DNA of 64,000 nt from Terripilifer ovatus (GCA_029222685.1 JARHVB010000019.1:61753-125752), one strand, 5' to 3'; counted from the first letter of the stretch, positions 1 to 8,674 are shown. The notes: generated by a model not told the origin, from the letters alone. Numbers and translations are program-made.

Positions 1-537
1 CTCGACCGCATGCTGGCCTCGCGCCAGACGAAGCCGCCGGAGGCGGTGTTTCGGCCCGGTCCCGAAGGCGATGCCGCACGGCGGGCTTACGGCGACTGGT
101 ACACGCGGATGATGGCGCCCGAGTGGTTCACCATCGGCATCCAGCTCGGCTTCCGCTACGAAAGCTCGCCGATCATCGTGCCGGACGGAACGCCGGCGCC
201 GCCCGACGATCCGGCGCGCTACGTCCAGACGGCGCGCCCAGGGCACCGCGCACCGCATGTGTGGATGCAGGACGGACGCTCGACGCTCGATCTCTACGGC
301 CGCGGTTTCGTGCTGCTGCGCACCCGCGCCGCACCGCCCGATGTCGGCGGTCTTGTCGAGGCCGCGAAAACGCGCGGCGTGCCGCTGAGCATCGTCGACG
401 TGTTCGAAATGCCGGTCTGGGAGGCTTATGAGCGCGAGCTCATCCTGGTGCGGCCGGACGGCCATGTGGCCTGGCGCGGCGACGAATCGCCTGCCGATCC
501 GCTGGCGGTGATCGACCGTATCCGCGGCGCGAACTGA
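1..537 (+). CDS. FAD-dependent aromatic monooxygenase, C-terminal part (cut by window edge)
   Basis: The frame is open from base 1, so this is the last 178 residues of a longer protein, normally about 530-600 residues; the first ATG at 10 is internal. The visible part matches the C-terminal region of the phenol hydroxylase/TfdB/MhpA group of FAD monooxygenases: a GFRYESSPII segment and a RAPHVWM...STLDLYGRGF segment, which in this family precede the thioredoxin-like C-terminal domain. Family members hydroxylate phenolic or polyketide-like rings with NAD(P)H and O2. The FAD-binding GxGxxG region lies outside the window, so cofactor use cannot be checked. It ends 24 bases before a class II aldolase on the same strand, which suggests co-transcription. 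The substrate is unknown. Confidence 0.82.
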   Translation, partial: LDRMLASRQTKPPEAVFRPGPEGDAARRAYGDWYTRMMAPEWFTIGIQLGFRYESSPIIVPDGTPAPPDDPARYVQTARPGHRAPHVWMQDGRSTLDLYGRGFVLLRTRAAPPDVGGLVEAAKTRGVPLSIVDVFEMPVWEAYERELILVRPDGHVAWRGDESPADPLAVIDRIRGAN

Positions 538-561
538 AGATATAATAACAAGGGGAAACGC

Positions 562-1299
562 ATGACCGACATTGATCAACTCATCAACGAGGTGGTGGCA
601 GCCAACCGCATTCTCGCCCATGAAGGGGTTGTCGATGCCTACGGCCATGTCAGCGTGCGCCATCCGCACGATCCGAACCTGTTCCTGCTGTCGCGCTCGC
701 GCAGCCCCGAACTGGTCGAGCCGGAAGACATCATGACGTTCCGGCTCGATGGATCGCCGGCAGATGGACGCTCCGACGGCGCCTATGTGGAGCGCTTCAT
801 CCATTGCGGCGCCTATGAAGCCAACCCCGATGTCATGTCGGTGGTGCACAGCCACGCGACCTCGGTGCTGCCGTTCACCATCAGCTCGGTGCCGCTGAAG
901 CCGGTGATTCATACGGCGAGCCATTGCGGCGGCAATATTCCGGTGTGGGATAGCCAGGACAAGTTCGGCGACACCGGGCTGCTGGTTTCCGATATCGACC
1001 AGGGCCGCGATCTGGCACGGGTGCTCGGCGACAACAAGGTTGCGCTGATGCGCGGCCATGGCTTTACTGCCGTGGGGCGCTCGCTTGGCGAAGTGCTGAA
1101 GATATCGATCTATCTGCCGCAGAACGCGCAGGTCTATATGGACGCCATCAAGCTGGGCGGCTCGGTGAAATTCGTGACGCCGGGCGAAATCGCCATCAGG
1201 GATTCGTTCGGGCCCGGCGGCCGCGAACTCAAGCGGGCCATGGATTACTGGGCGCGCCGCGCCGGATGCAGTCACTATCTCGAATACAAGAAGAGCTGA
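562..1299 (+). CDS. Class II aldolase/adducin family protein
   Basis: This 245-residue protein has the class II aldolase fold (fuculose-1-phosphate aldolase, RhaD, adducin head). Visible metal-site features are VDAYGHVS near residue 24, the His pair H96-S-H98, and a third His at H166 in the RGHGFTAVG motif, so the zinc site looks complete. Family members cleave or decarboxylate small hydroxy-acid or sugar-phosphate substrates; some in aromatic clusters are decarboxylases. The start is supported by AGGGGAAA upstream of the ATG. It lies directly after a FAD monooxygenase and before a Bug receptor on the same strand. Two paralogues are at 46540-47352 and 49572-50288. The exact substrate cannot be told from sequence. 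Confidence 0.85.
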   Translation: MTDIDQLINEVVAANRILAHEGVVDAYGHVSVRHPHDPNLFLLSRSRSPELVEPEDIMTFRLDGSPADGRSDGAYVERFIHCGAYEANPDVMSVVHSHATSVLPFTISSVPLKPVIHTASHCGGNIPVWDSQDKFGDTGLLVSDIDQGRDLARVLGDNKVALMRGHGFTAVGRSLGEVLKISIYLPQNAQVYMDAIKLGGSVKFVTPGEIAIRDSFGPGGRELKRAMDYWARRAGCSHYLEYKKS

Positions 1300-1342
1300 G
1301 GCCCAACAGGGGCGCTCGGTGGTCTGTTGAGGGAGGGAACCG

Positions 1343-2353
1343 ATGCGACATCATCTGATGGCGTGTGTTGCTGCGTTTGCTGGGCTTGCTGTCGTTCCGG
1401 CCTGTGCCGATCCGATTGCCGATTTCTACAAGGGCAAGACCGTCAACATGCTGATCGGTGTCAGCGCCGGCGGTGAATATGACCTGCACGCGCGGCTCAT
1501 CGCGCGCTATATCGGCAGGCACATTCCCGGCAATCCGACGCTGGTGCCGCAGAACATGCTCGGGGCCGGCGGCATCGTCATGGCAAATTATCTTTACGGC
1601 ATCGCACCGCGCGACGGCACCTATATGGCGGTGATCCAGAATGGCCATCCGACGATACAGGCGGTCGGCATGGCCAACATCCAGTACGATGCGGCGAAGT
1701 TCAACTGGATCGGTGCGATCACGCCGACCGTCGAGACCATGGCCTTGTGGAGGACAGCCGGCGTGCGCTCCATCGAGGAAGCGCGCCGTCAAGAGGTGGT
1801 CATAGGTTCGGTGGGGCGCGCCAATATCACCTTTACCTTTCCGCAAATGCTGAACGAATTCGCCGGAACGAAATTCAAGATCGTCTCCGGCTATCGCGGC
1901 GGCAGCGAGATCAATCTCGCCATGGAGCGCGGCGAAGTGGCGGGGCGCAACAACACCTGGTCGAGCTGGAAGGTGACCAAGCCGGACTGGCTGAAGAACA
2001 ACGACATCTCCATCATCGCCTATGCCGGCCCGCAGCCGAAGGACCTCAAGGGCGTGCCCTCACTGGAGGACCTGGCGCGCACGGACGATGATCGCAAGGT
2101 CATCCGCCTGATCATCGCCGGCACGCGCCTCGGCCGGCCGATCGCCGCCACGCCAGGTATTCCGGCCGAGCGCGTCAAGGCGCTGCGCGATGCTTTCCAG
2201 GCGGTCATGAAGGATACGGATTTCATCAAGGAGGCGGAGGGCGCGCGCATCGACATCGATCCGGTGAGCGGCGAAGAGCTGCAGAAAGTCGTCGAGGATG
2301 TGCTGGCGACACCGGCCAATCTGCGCGAGCGGGCGAAGCCGTTCCTGGATTAA
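1343..2353 (+). CDS. Bug/TctC-type periplasmic solute receptor
   Basis: This 336-residue tripartite tricarboxylate transporter (TTT) receptor has a cleavable signal peptide over roughly residues 1-22 ending in PACA-D. The mature N-terminus has FYKGKTVNMLIG, the FYKGK variant of the usual YPxxPixxIVPFxAGG block, then the loop QNMLGAGGIVMANYLYG and RDGTYMAV. Such receptors bind carboxylates, aromatic acids or amides in the periplasm. GGGAGGG precedes the ATG. No TctA/TctB genes adjoin it; the only pair in the window is 52 kb away. It shares the FYKGK subtype with the receptor at 22168-23211. The ligand is unknown but is plausibly the substrate of the neighbouring aromatic genes. Confidence 0.88.
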   Translation: MRHHLMACVAAFAGLAVVPACADPIADFYKGKTVNMLIGVSAGGEYDLHARLIARYIGRHIPGNPTLVPQNMLGAGGIVMANYLYGIAPRDGTYMAVIQNGHPTIQAVGMANIQYDAAKFNWIGAITPTVETMALWRTAGVRSIEEARRQEVVIGSVGRANITFTFPQMLNEFAGTKFKIVSGYRGGSEINLAMERGEVAGRNNTWSSWKVTKPDWLKNNDISIIAYAGPQPKDLKGVPSLEDLARTDDDRKVIRLIIAGTRLGRPIAATPGIPAERVKALRDAFQAVMKDTDFIKEAEGARIDIDPVSGEELQKVVEDVLATPANLRERAKPFLD

Positions 2354-2363
2354 TATCCCAGGA

Positions 2364-2482
2364 GCCCTCATCCTGAGGAGCGCCTGCAAGGCGCGTCTCG
2401 AAGGACGGGGGCGTCAGCTTCACCCTTACAACTCCCTCGTCCTTCGAGACGCCTGCTGCGCAGGCTCCTCAGAATGAGGGCT
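2364..2482. repeat. Inverted pair of dispersed palindromic repeat, family A
   Basis: Two copies of an approximately 50-base element face each other. The first reads CCCTCATCCTGAGGAG, then a GCGCCT...AGGCGC hairpin, then TCTCGAAGGACGGGGG; the second is its reverse complement with changes. Related copies lie at 8597-8637, 47488-47596, 57467-57597 and 60568-60622. All sit in spacers just after gene ends, so they may act as transcript-end hairpins. Confidence 0.85.
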
Positions 2483-2555
2483 GGGGATGCACTTGACTAG
2501 AGAAATTGGCAGGCACAAGACATCGATATCAGCGCCTTATTGAACTGAGACAGAC

Positions 2556-3542
2556 ATGAGCAAATTGAATCTGAGCTTCGCCTGCGGACTTTATGACCGG
2601 ATGCTGCCGCTTTACACCGGCGATGTCAGGCCGGAGGGCATCGATCTCAATTACATCGTCCTCGATGCGCCGCGCGAGATTTTCGATCGCCTCGGCGCGC
2701 GCAGCGAATTCGATGTGGCGGAAATGTCCTGTTCCGAGTTCGTGGCCCGCACCGCCATGGGCAAATGCGATTATGTCGCCATTCCGGTCTTCGCCTCGCG
2801 CATGTTCCGCCACGGCCTGGTGACGGTCAACAAATCCGCCGGTATCGTGAAGCCGAAGGATCTCGAGGGAAAGCGCATCGGCGTGCCGCTCTATACGATG
2901 ACGGCGGCGATCTACATCAAGGGCTTCCTGCAACACGATTATGGCGTCGATCTCTCGAAGCTGTATTGGGTGCAGGGGGCGATCAATCTGGCCGGCGGCC
3001 ACGGCAGTCCGTCGATCATGCCGCTGGTGAAGTCCGTTCCCATCGAGATCAACCAGAGCGGCCGCACCCTGGGCGATCTGCTCGAAGCGGGCGAGATCGA
3101 TGCGGTGATGGGCACCAGCCTGCCCGCCGCCATCAAGGGCGGCTCGAATGTGCAGCGCCTGTTTCCGGATTTCCGCGCCGTCGAGAAGGACTATTACAAG
3201 CGCACCAAGATTTTTCCGATCATGCACCTGATCGCCATAAGGCGCAGCCTGCACGAGCAATATCCGTTCATTGCCTCGAGCCTCTACAAGGCCTTCTGCG
3301 ACGCCAAGAACCTGTCTCTGGCGAAGATGAAGACGCTGGTCTCGCTGCGCTACATGCTGCCGTGGCTGGCCGACGACCTCGACGAGATCGACGACGTGTT
3401 CGGCGGCGATCCGTGGCCCTATGGGGTCGAGGCCAATCGCGAGACCTTGGAGGCGCTGGTGACCTATCTGCACGATCAGTTCATCACCAGCGAGAAGATG
3501 AAGGTCGACGATCTGTTCGTTGGCGTGCTGGAGCGGCATTGA
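2556..3542 (+). CDS. 4,5-dihydroxyphthalate decarboxylase-like protein
   Basis: This 328-residue protein resembles the 4,5-dihydroxyphthalate decarboxylase (Pht5-like) family, which has a periplasmic-binding-protein-like fold. Visible blocks are the LxxxxGxYDRxLPLYTG start, DVAEMSCSEFVA near residue 54, a GKRIGVP segment, and a C-terminal PYGVEANRETLEAL. There is no signal peptide, so it is cytoplasmic, unlike true binding proteins. The founding member decarboxylates 4,5-dihydroxyphthalate to protocatechuate, but many homologues have unproven roles. The ATG is not preceded by a strong Shine-Dalgarno. It precedes a convergent TetR gene, and a Rieske oxygenase and a LigB-type dioxygenase lie 4-7 kb away, which would fit phthalate or hydroxybenzoate breakdown. 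Confidence 0.78.
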   Translation: MSKLNLSFACGLYDRMLPLYTGDVRPEGIDLNYIVLDAPREIFDRLGARSEFDVAEMSCSEFVARTAMGKCDYVAIPVFASRMFRHGLVTVNKSAGIVKPKDLEGKRIGVPLYTMTAAIYIKGFLQHDYGVDLSKLYWVQGAINLAGGHGSPSIMPLVKSVPIEINQSGRTLGDLLEAGEIDAVMGTSLPAAIKGGSNVQRLFPDFRAVEKDYYKRTKIFPIMHLIAIRRSLHEQYPFIASSLYKAFCDAKNLSLAKMKTLVSLRYMLPWLADDLDEIDDVFGGDPWPYGVEANRETLEALVTYLHDQFITSEKMKVDDLFVGVLERH

Positions 3543-3574
3543 TCCGGCGGATCCGTCTGGAAAGCGGCAATATA

Positions 3575-4225
3575 TCAGCGCTTCTTTCTTCCCGACGCCT
3601 CCGGGGCGAAGCCTGCGGCGGCGAGCCTTAGCAGGTTGTCGAGACGTTTCAGCCCCTCCTTCGGGTCGGGGGCAGGCGCCTCCAGCCATTCGCGGCAGGC
3701 GCTGAGATAGATGGCGTGGACAAGCTGGGCAGCATGCCGGTCGGGACTGCAACCTTGCTTGTTCGCGTCCAGAAGCTTCGCAAGAGCGGCGATCACCCTG
3801 GCCCGGCGTGATCGATTTCGTGTGAGCTCACGGCCGACTTCATCATCGGGCACTTCCATGAAGTTGAAAGATTCATTGACGAAGGGGCGCGACAGTCTCG
3901 GGTATTTTGCGAAGTACTCATAACGCGGCCGGTAGAACTGCACGATCATCCTGCACAGGTCGCCGGACTGTATCCGGCCCGGCGTGACGTGAAGGTTGTC
4001 GAGGTCATCGTTGATGACCATGAAAAGCAGTTCGCGCTTGTCCGTAGCGTAGCGGAACAGCGTGCCGTTGGCGACGCGCGCCCGCGCCGCAATCTCGCGC
4101 GTGGTCGCATGCACGTAGCCTCTCAGGCAGAAGATGTCTCGCGCCGCTTCGCGAATGCGCGCCCGGCGTTCCAGACGGTTCTGCTCCCGCAGGCCCAGCG
4201 TTGAATCAAGCTGATCTTCCGACAT
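3575..4225 (-). CDS. TetR/AcrR family transcriptional regulator
   Basis: This 216-residue regulator has an N-terminal TetR helix-turn-helix at about residues 20-65 (RIREAARDIF, TTREIAARARVANGTLFRY, then KRELLF) and a helical ligand-binding C-terminus. It resembles the second TetR in the window at 41218-42021 around the HTH and the YFAKYPRLSR/FWSKHPKLSR stretch, so the two are likely paralogues. It is divergent from the Bug receptor at 4332. The 106-base spacer holds two near-identical 10-base palindromic sites (4275-4284 and 4293-4302), a plausible operator. It probably represses the Bug-MetE-like pair in response to their substrate. Start support is weak (AAAGAG). Confidence 0.88.
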   Translation of the reverse strand: MSEDQLDSTLGLREQNRLERRARIREAARDIFCLRGYVHATTREIAARARVANGTLFRYATDKRELLFMVINDDLDNLHVTPGRIQSGDLCRMIVQFYRPRYEYFAKYPRLSRPFVNESFNFMEVPDDEVGRELTRNRSRRARVIAALAKLLDANKQGCSPDRHAAQLVHAIYLSACREWLEAPAPDPKEGLKRLDNLLRLAAAGFAPEASGRKKR

Positions 4226-4274
4226 AGCTCTTTCTGTCTAGAAAAAACCAAGTTGACAACTCGGGAAAAATAAT

Positions 4275-4302
4275 GAGCATGCTCCAATATTAGAGCATGG
4301 TC
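4275..4302. promoter_or_regulatory. Candidate TetR operator: two palindromic sites in divergent spacer
   Basis: GAGCATGCTC, a perfect palindrome, is at 4275-4284, and GAGCATGGTC, one mismatch away, is at 4293-4302, exactly 18 bases apart. A TTGACA hexamer at 4253-4258 lies just upstream in the rightward direction. The position between a TetR gene and its divergent neighbour suggests a cooperative operator. Confidence 0.5.
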
Positions 4303-4331
4303 ATAGAAAATACCACTATGGGAGGGTGTGT

Positions 4332-5300
4332 ATGTCAGCTATGTCTCGCTTCCTGGCGTTTGCTTTCGCCTGTGTGGCCGCTGTCGGCGCTCACGCTCAA
4401 ACCCCCTATCCTTCGAAGCCTGTCACGATCATCTGCGCCTATGCCGCCGGTGGTGGCGGCGACATCATCGTGCGCAGATATGCCGCCGAACTGCAAAAAC
4501 TGGGCAAGCAGCCGTTCATTGTCGAGAACCGCGTCGGCGCCAATGGCCACATCGGCAACCGGTTCGTCATGGACAGCAAGCCCGACGGCTATACGATCAT
4601 CCTGACCGGCGACTCCGCCATCGTCGGCAATCCTCTCATCATGAACGAGGCGAATTACGATCCGCTGGGGGCGCTTGCGCCCATCGGCAGCTTCTCCGAT
4701 ATCGGGCTCATTCTCGTCGTCAGCGCCAGTAGCGATATCAAAACCGTCGCCGATCTGTCGGCGCGGATAAAGGCGAAACAGGGCGGTGCGAAATATGCAG
4801 CGGCGACTGTCAGCCAGCGGATGATGTCGCCATGGTATCTGCAGTCGATCGGGGCGCAAGGCGTCGAGGTTGGCTACAAGGCGACAACCGATGCGGTGGG
4901 CGACGTCTCCGCGGGTCTCGTCGATTTCATCTTTGCCGACGCCACCCTGGCGATGTCGCAAGCCGCCGCCGGAAGGGTGCGCATGCTGGCGACGACCACC
5001 AAAAAACGATTGTCATTCGCCAAGGATCTTCCGACGATGGAGGAAGCCGGGCTTAGAGGTCTGGTCTACTCGGTGATGTGGGGCGCCTGGGCGCCCGCCA
5101 AGACGCCTTCGGAGATCGTCAACCAGTTGCACGACTGGATGAACAAGATCACCGAGATGGACGACATGAAGACATTCCTGAACCAGGCAGGGGCAGACCC
5201 GCTCTCCGTTGCCTCGCCCGCCGTCATGGCTGATCTGCTCAAGCAGAAATATGCCCTGTGGCAGCGTCTCGTCACGCTCGCAAAACTGGAAAAGCAGTAG
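4332..5300 (+). CDS. Bug/TctC-type periplasmic solute receptor
   Basis: This TTT receptor is about 322 residues from the ATG at 4332. GGAGGG at 4321-4326 fits that ATG better than the GTG at 4326. It has a signal peptide ending AHAQ, then PYPSKPVTIICAYAAGGGGD, FIVENRVGANGHIGN and KPDGYTII, the hallmark blocks of the Bug family. It binds an unknown anionic or amide solute in the periplasm. It is divergent from a TetR gene and followed 29 bases later by a MetE C-domain methyltransferase, presumably co-transcribed. There is no adjacent TctA/B. Confidence 0.9.
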   Translation: MSAMSRFLAFAFACVAAVGAHAQTPYPSKPVTIICAYAAGGGGDIIVRRYAAELQKLGKQPFIVENRVGANGHIGNRFVMDSKPDGYTIILTGDSAIVGNPLIMNEANYDPLGALAPIGSFSDIGLILVVSASSDIKTVADLSARIKAKQGGAKYAAATVSQRMMSPWYLQSIGAQGVEVGYKATTDAVGDVSAGLVDFIFADATLAMSQAAAGRVRMLATTTKKRLSFAKDLPTMEEAGLRGLVYSVMWGAWAPAKTPSEIVNQLHDWMNKITEMDDMKTFLNQAGADPLSVASPAVMADLLKQKYALWQRLVTLAKLEKQ

Positions 5301-5329
5301 GCGCTGCATCGCGATCATCGGAGAGCTGA

Positions 5330-6454
5330 ATGAACCGTAGCCAGACCGGGCGCATCCTGACCACACATGTGGGAAGTCTGCCCACGCAGGCTGTGGCATA
5401 TGACAGCGCTGCCGAGATGGACGATGCTATCCATACCGCACTGGACGCCCAGCGCGCTATCGGCTTGGGCGTGATCAATGACGGCGAGCATACCAAGAAC
5501 GGCGACTGGCTGCGCTACATCGAGACCCGCATCGGCGGCTTCGAGCCTCAGGAGGCGGGCGCGACGATTATCAACAAGGGTCGCGATCGCGAAGTTTTCG
5601 CTCAATATTATGCGGATATGGAGCGGCCGGAGTTTCAGGCCGTGAAGTCTGTGCGGATGCCGCGCGGACGCCGCAACTGGCTTTGCACCGGCCCGATCTC
5701 CTATATCGGGACCGAGAGCCTGCAGGATGCGATTGCGATGTACAAGCGGCATCTGCGGCCGGACGAGGAAGCGTTCCTGACGAGTACTGCGCCCGCGAGC
5801 CTCGAGCCCTATCGTCCGAACCAGTATTACAAATCACACGAAGAGTATCTTTACGCGCTCGGCGAGGCGCTCCGGGTGGAATACAGGGCGATCGTCGATG
5901 CCGGGCTTATCCTGCAGGTCGACGATGCCTGGCTTGCCGCTCTGTGGGATCGCATCGGCGTCGAGATGGGCCTGGAAGAATTCAGGAAATATTGCTCGCT
6001 GCGCGTCGAGGTTCTCAACCACGCGCTGCGGGGTCTTCCCCAGGACAGGATTCGCTATCATCTTTGTTGGGGTAGCTGGCACGGCCCGCACATGTTCGAT
6101 CTGCCGCTTAGCGATATCGTCGATGTGCTGATGAAGGTGAATGCGGGCGCGTATCTGATCGAAGGCGCCAATCCGCGTCATGAGCATGAGTTCACGGTGT
6201 GGGAGAGGGTAAAATTGCCGGACGGAAAGATTCTGATTCCGGGCGTCATCTCACATGCGACGCCGGTCATCGAACATCCGGAGCTGGTCGCTTACCGCAT
6301 CAGGCGTTTCGCCGACCTGCTCGGGGTTGAGAATGTGATTGCCGGAGCCGATTGCGGCTTCGGTGGACGGGCGCATCCGCAAGTCGGGTGGGCCAAGCTG
6401 AAAGCACTGGTTGAAGGCGCGGCTTTAGCCAGCGCCCGGAAGCGCGCTGCTTAG
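5330..6454 (+). CDS. Cobalamin-independent methionine synthase C-domain protein
   Basis: This 374-residue protein corresponds to the catalytic C-terminal barrel of MetE without its N-terminal half (full MetE is about 750 residues). The zinc ligands appear conserved: H244 and C246 in the HLC motif, E278 in LIEGAN, and C342 in ADCGFG. The THVGSLP motif near the start is also typical. Full MetE moves a methyl group from methyltetrahydrofolate to homocysteine. Stand-alone C-domain proteins often use other methyl donors or thiol acceptors, so a methionine synthase name would be too specific. It follows a Bug receptor on the same strand. Its end is 14 bases from a convergent LLM gene. Confidence 0.83.
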   Translation: MNRSQTGRILTTHVGSLPTQAVAYDSAAEMDDAIHTALDAQRAIGLGVINDGEHTKNGDWLRYIETRIGGFEPQEAGATIINKGRDREVFAQYYADMERPEFQAVKSVRMPRGRRNWLCTGPISYIGTESLQDAIAMYKRHLRPDEEAFLTSTAPASLEPYRPNQYYKSHEEYLYALGEALRVEYRAIVDAGLILQVDDAWLAALWDRIGVEMGLEEFRKYCSLRVEVLNHALRGLPQDRIRYHLCWGSWHGPHMFDLPLSDIVDVLMKVNAGAYLIEGANPRHEHEFTVWERVKLPDGKILIPGVISHATPVIEHPELVAYRIRRFADLLGVENVIAGADCGFGGRAHPQVGWAKLKALVEGAALASARKRAA

Positions 6455-6468
6455 ATCTGTCGCGTAGC

Positions 6469-7464
6469 TCAGCGCAGCAACGGCATGATGTCGTTGGCGA
6501 AGCGATCGAGGCCCTGCTTCATCGGGTGGAATTGTAGCATCAGGCAGGTCATGCCGATGTCCTCATAGCGGCGGATGCGGTCGGCGATGACCTGCGGCGG
6601 CCCCATCAGGCCGGCGCCCAGCGCCTTGGCGGCGACATTGAGGGCGGGGTCGGATTCGATCTCGGCTGCCAGCCGATAGGCCCCGTCCATGCTGGCTGCC
6701 GGCAGGACAAGCGTGCTGATGCCGAAGCCGAGTGTGCGGCCGTGCCGGGTGGCGCGCTCTTTCATCTGCGCGATACCGCTGGCGATCGAGGCCATGTTGC
6801 GCTCATAATTGACGTGGCCCGGCTCGTGCGAGACGAACCAGAGATTGCAGGTGCGCGCGATCGTCTCCTTCGCCCGGTCGTCGGAACTCGCCGCATAGAT
6901 TGGCGGCGCCGGCTGGCGCAGCGGCTTGGTCGCGAGCGAACCGTTGCGGACGGGATAGAATTCGCCGTCGAAATCGAATGGATCCTCCGTCCACAGGCCT
7001 TTCATGACGTGAATGAACTCGTCCACCCGCGTGTAGCGCCCCTCCGCGCCGTCGAGCCAGCCGCCGTTGCCGTAGAGATCGAACTCATGCGAGCGGCGTC
7101 CGGGCACGACATTGACCACGAACCTGCCGCCGCTCAGCCGGTCGAGCGAGGCGCCCATTTTGGCGACGACCTGCGGTGCGATGATGCCGGGGTGCACGGC
7201 GGTCATGATCTGGATTTTTGACGTCTGCACCGCGAGCGCCGAGGAGACGAGCCAGGCTTCGAGATCGGGCGCCACCAGCCGCTCGGCAACCAGCGTGATG
7301 TCGAAGCCGATGGCCTCGGCGCGGCGCACCGTGTCGAGCACGAATTGATAGGAGCGGTCGACCGGCTGTCCCTGGCCGGGCGTCTTGAGATCGGCCACCG
7401 CTGCGTCGATCTCCGGCTCGCGGCTGATCGTATGGGGCAGCGGCGCCCAGATGCCGAGCTGCAT
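6469..7464 (-). CDS. LLM-class flavin-dependent monooxygenase
   Basis: This 331-residue protein belongs to the bacterial luciferase-like (LLM) superfamily, with MQLGIWAPLPHT at the start, IGFDITLVAER, a GRFVVNVVPGRRSHEF segment and PPIYAASSD. These enzymes use reduced FMN and O2 to oxidise small organics such as alkanesulfonates, nitriloacetate or dibenzothiophene derivatives. The frame extends to 7629, but AAGGAGGAG just upstream of the ATG at 7464 sets the start. It is last in a minus-strand series after the LigB, Rieske and GntR genes, from which it is separated by a likely terminator at 7486-7519. No FMN reductase gene is adjacent. Confidence 0.87.
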   Translation of the reverse strand: MQLGIWAPLPHTISREPEIDAAVADLKTPGQGQPVDRSYQFVLDTVRRAEAIGFDITLVAERLVAPDLEAWLVSSALAVQTSKIQIMTAVHPGIIAPQVVAKMGASLDRLSGGRFVVNVVPGRRSHEFDLYGNGGWLDGAEGRYTRVDEFIHVMKGLWTEDPFDFDGEFYPVRNGSLATKPLRQPAPPIYAASSDDRAKETIARTCNLWFVSHEPGHVNYERNMASIASGIAQMKERATRHGRTLGFGISTLVLPAASMDGAYRLAAEIESDPALNVAAKALGAGLMGPPQVIADRIRRYEDIGMTCLMLQFHPMKQGLDRFANDIMPLLR

Positions 7465-7485
7465 CGCGACTCCTCCTTGGGAGTT

Positions 7486-7519
7486 CAAAACAAAAGGCCC
7501 CGGACGTTGCCGGAGCCTT
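7486..7519 (-). terminator. Probable Rho-independent terminator after LigB-like gene
   Basis: Read on the minus strand there is a 10-base-pair stem, AAGGCTCCGG with CCGGGGCCTT (one G-U pair), a 6-base loop, then the T-rich tail TTGTTTTG. It lies between the extradiol dioxygenase stop and the LLM start, so the LLM gene may have its own promoter or be expressed by read-through. Confidence 0.6.
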
Positions 7520-7546
7520 GAGAGTCGCATTGTCGCGTTGATCAGG

Positions 7547-8560
7547 TCAATGGATATCCCACCAGAAGAAGCCCTGCGCCGTGCCGGTGCCTGCCGGCGA
7601 GCGGTAGCAGGGCACATAATCGATCTCATGCATCTCGGTTTTCTCGTCTTCGAGGAAGCCGGCGAGCGTGATCCAGGACTTCAGCTCCGATGTGCCCGCC
7701 TGCAGGGTCTTCAGCGGGATCGATGTCAGCCAGTCCTTGTCGCGCTCCTTCAGCGCCTTGATGAAGCGCTGGTCGAACTCCTCGTCGATGGTGAAGTGAG
7801 TCATGCCGCCGGAAGCGAACACGCCGATCTTCTTGTCGGTCTTGTAGCTGTCGACCGCCTTCTTCACCATTTGGCCGAACTGGTAGGCCCGCCGCGCGGA
7901 GGGCTGGTTCGGCGGGAAGAAGGTGTTCTGGTAGATCGGCACGTTCGGGACCACCTTGTCGCGCATCACCTGACGATAGATATGGCCGAAGGCGTGGCTG
8001 ACGGGCGAGCGGTTCTTGCTGCCCTTCGGCAGCGACTTCGATGCGGTGACATCGAAATCATGCTCGACGAGCGTGCGGATGATGTGTTCGCCAAGATCGG
8101 GAATGCCGTCATATTCGACATGGGTCGGGGTCGTATGGCCCGGCGAACTTTCGCGGATTCCCGGCGGCATCTGGCTGAGATGTTCTTCCGTATGCGGGAA
8201 GTTGGCGATCTTGTCGCCGTAATAGACCATGAAGGGCGGGTTCAGCTCGTCGCCATAGATTTCATGCTGGTCGTTGCCGAAGATGATGGCGATGTCGCAG
8301 GCTTTTTCCTGCCACTTGTCGGCCAACTTCTCCATGGCGTCATGGCAGCGGCCGTGGGCCTTCTGCATGCTTTCGATGCTGGACTTCTCGTCGAGCTTCT
8401 CAGCCTTGCGCAGGTCGACAAGCTGTTCGAAGGAATACACGCCGTCCCGGTACGGGTGCATGTTCTTCTTGTCAGCTGGGATGCGCAGTGCCCATTGCTC
8501 GACGGTCGTGTGCAATTGCGGTCCGTGCGTCGTGGCCATCGCCAGGTGAACTTTCGCCAT
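7547..8560 (-). CDS. LigB-type class III extradiol ring-cleavage dioxygenase
   Basis: This 337-residue protein resembles the catalytic subunit of protocatechuate 4,5-dioxygenase/gallate dioxygenase. Candidate non-haem Fe(II) ligands are H12 in ATTHGP, H99 in GNDQHE and E292 in GTSELKSW, with the catalytic-type H255 in ASGGMTHF. Such enzymes open catecholic rings by meta cleavage using O2. GAGGAGGG precedes the ATG at 8560; the frame could start at 8590 without a ribosome site. No LigA-like small subunit is fused or adjacent. It follows a Rieske oxygenase on the same strand, which would supply dihydroxylated or demethylated substrate. The protein is longer than LigB (about 300), so its substrate may differ from protocatechuate. 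Confidence 0.82.
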   Translation of the reverse strand: MAKVHLAMATTHGPQLHTTVEQWALRIPADKKNMHPYRDGVYSFEQLVDLRKAEKLDEKSSIESMQKAHGRCHDAMEKLADKWQEKACDIAIIFGNDQHEIYGDELNPPFMVYYGDKIANFPHTEEHLSQMPPGIRESSPGHTTPTHVEYDGIPDLGEHIIRTLVEHDFDVTASKSLPKGSKNRSPVSHAFGHIYRQVMRDKVVPNVPIYQNTFFPPNQPSARRAYQFGQMVKKAVDSYKTDKKIGVFASGGMTHFTIDEEFDQRFIKALKERDKDWLTSIPLKTLQAGTSELKSWITLAGFLEDEKTEMHEIDYVPCYRSPAGTGTAQGFFWWDIH

Positions 8561-8596
8561 TTGTCCCTCCTCGGTAAACTTTCGAACCAACAGAAG

Positions 8597-8637
8597 CCCT
8601 CATCCTGAGGAGCGCCCAAAGGGCGCGTCTCGAAGGC
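8597..8637. repeat. Dispersed palindromic repeat, family A
   Basis: A single copy reads CCCTCATCCTGAGGAG followed by GCGCCC...GGGCGC and TCTCGAAGG. It lies in the spacer between the LigB-like and Rieske genes, adjacent to a family B copy. Confidence 0.8.
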
Positions 8638-8674
8638 AAATATTCTCTTGAGAACTCGGCGATAGCCTCGCCCT

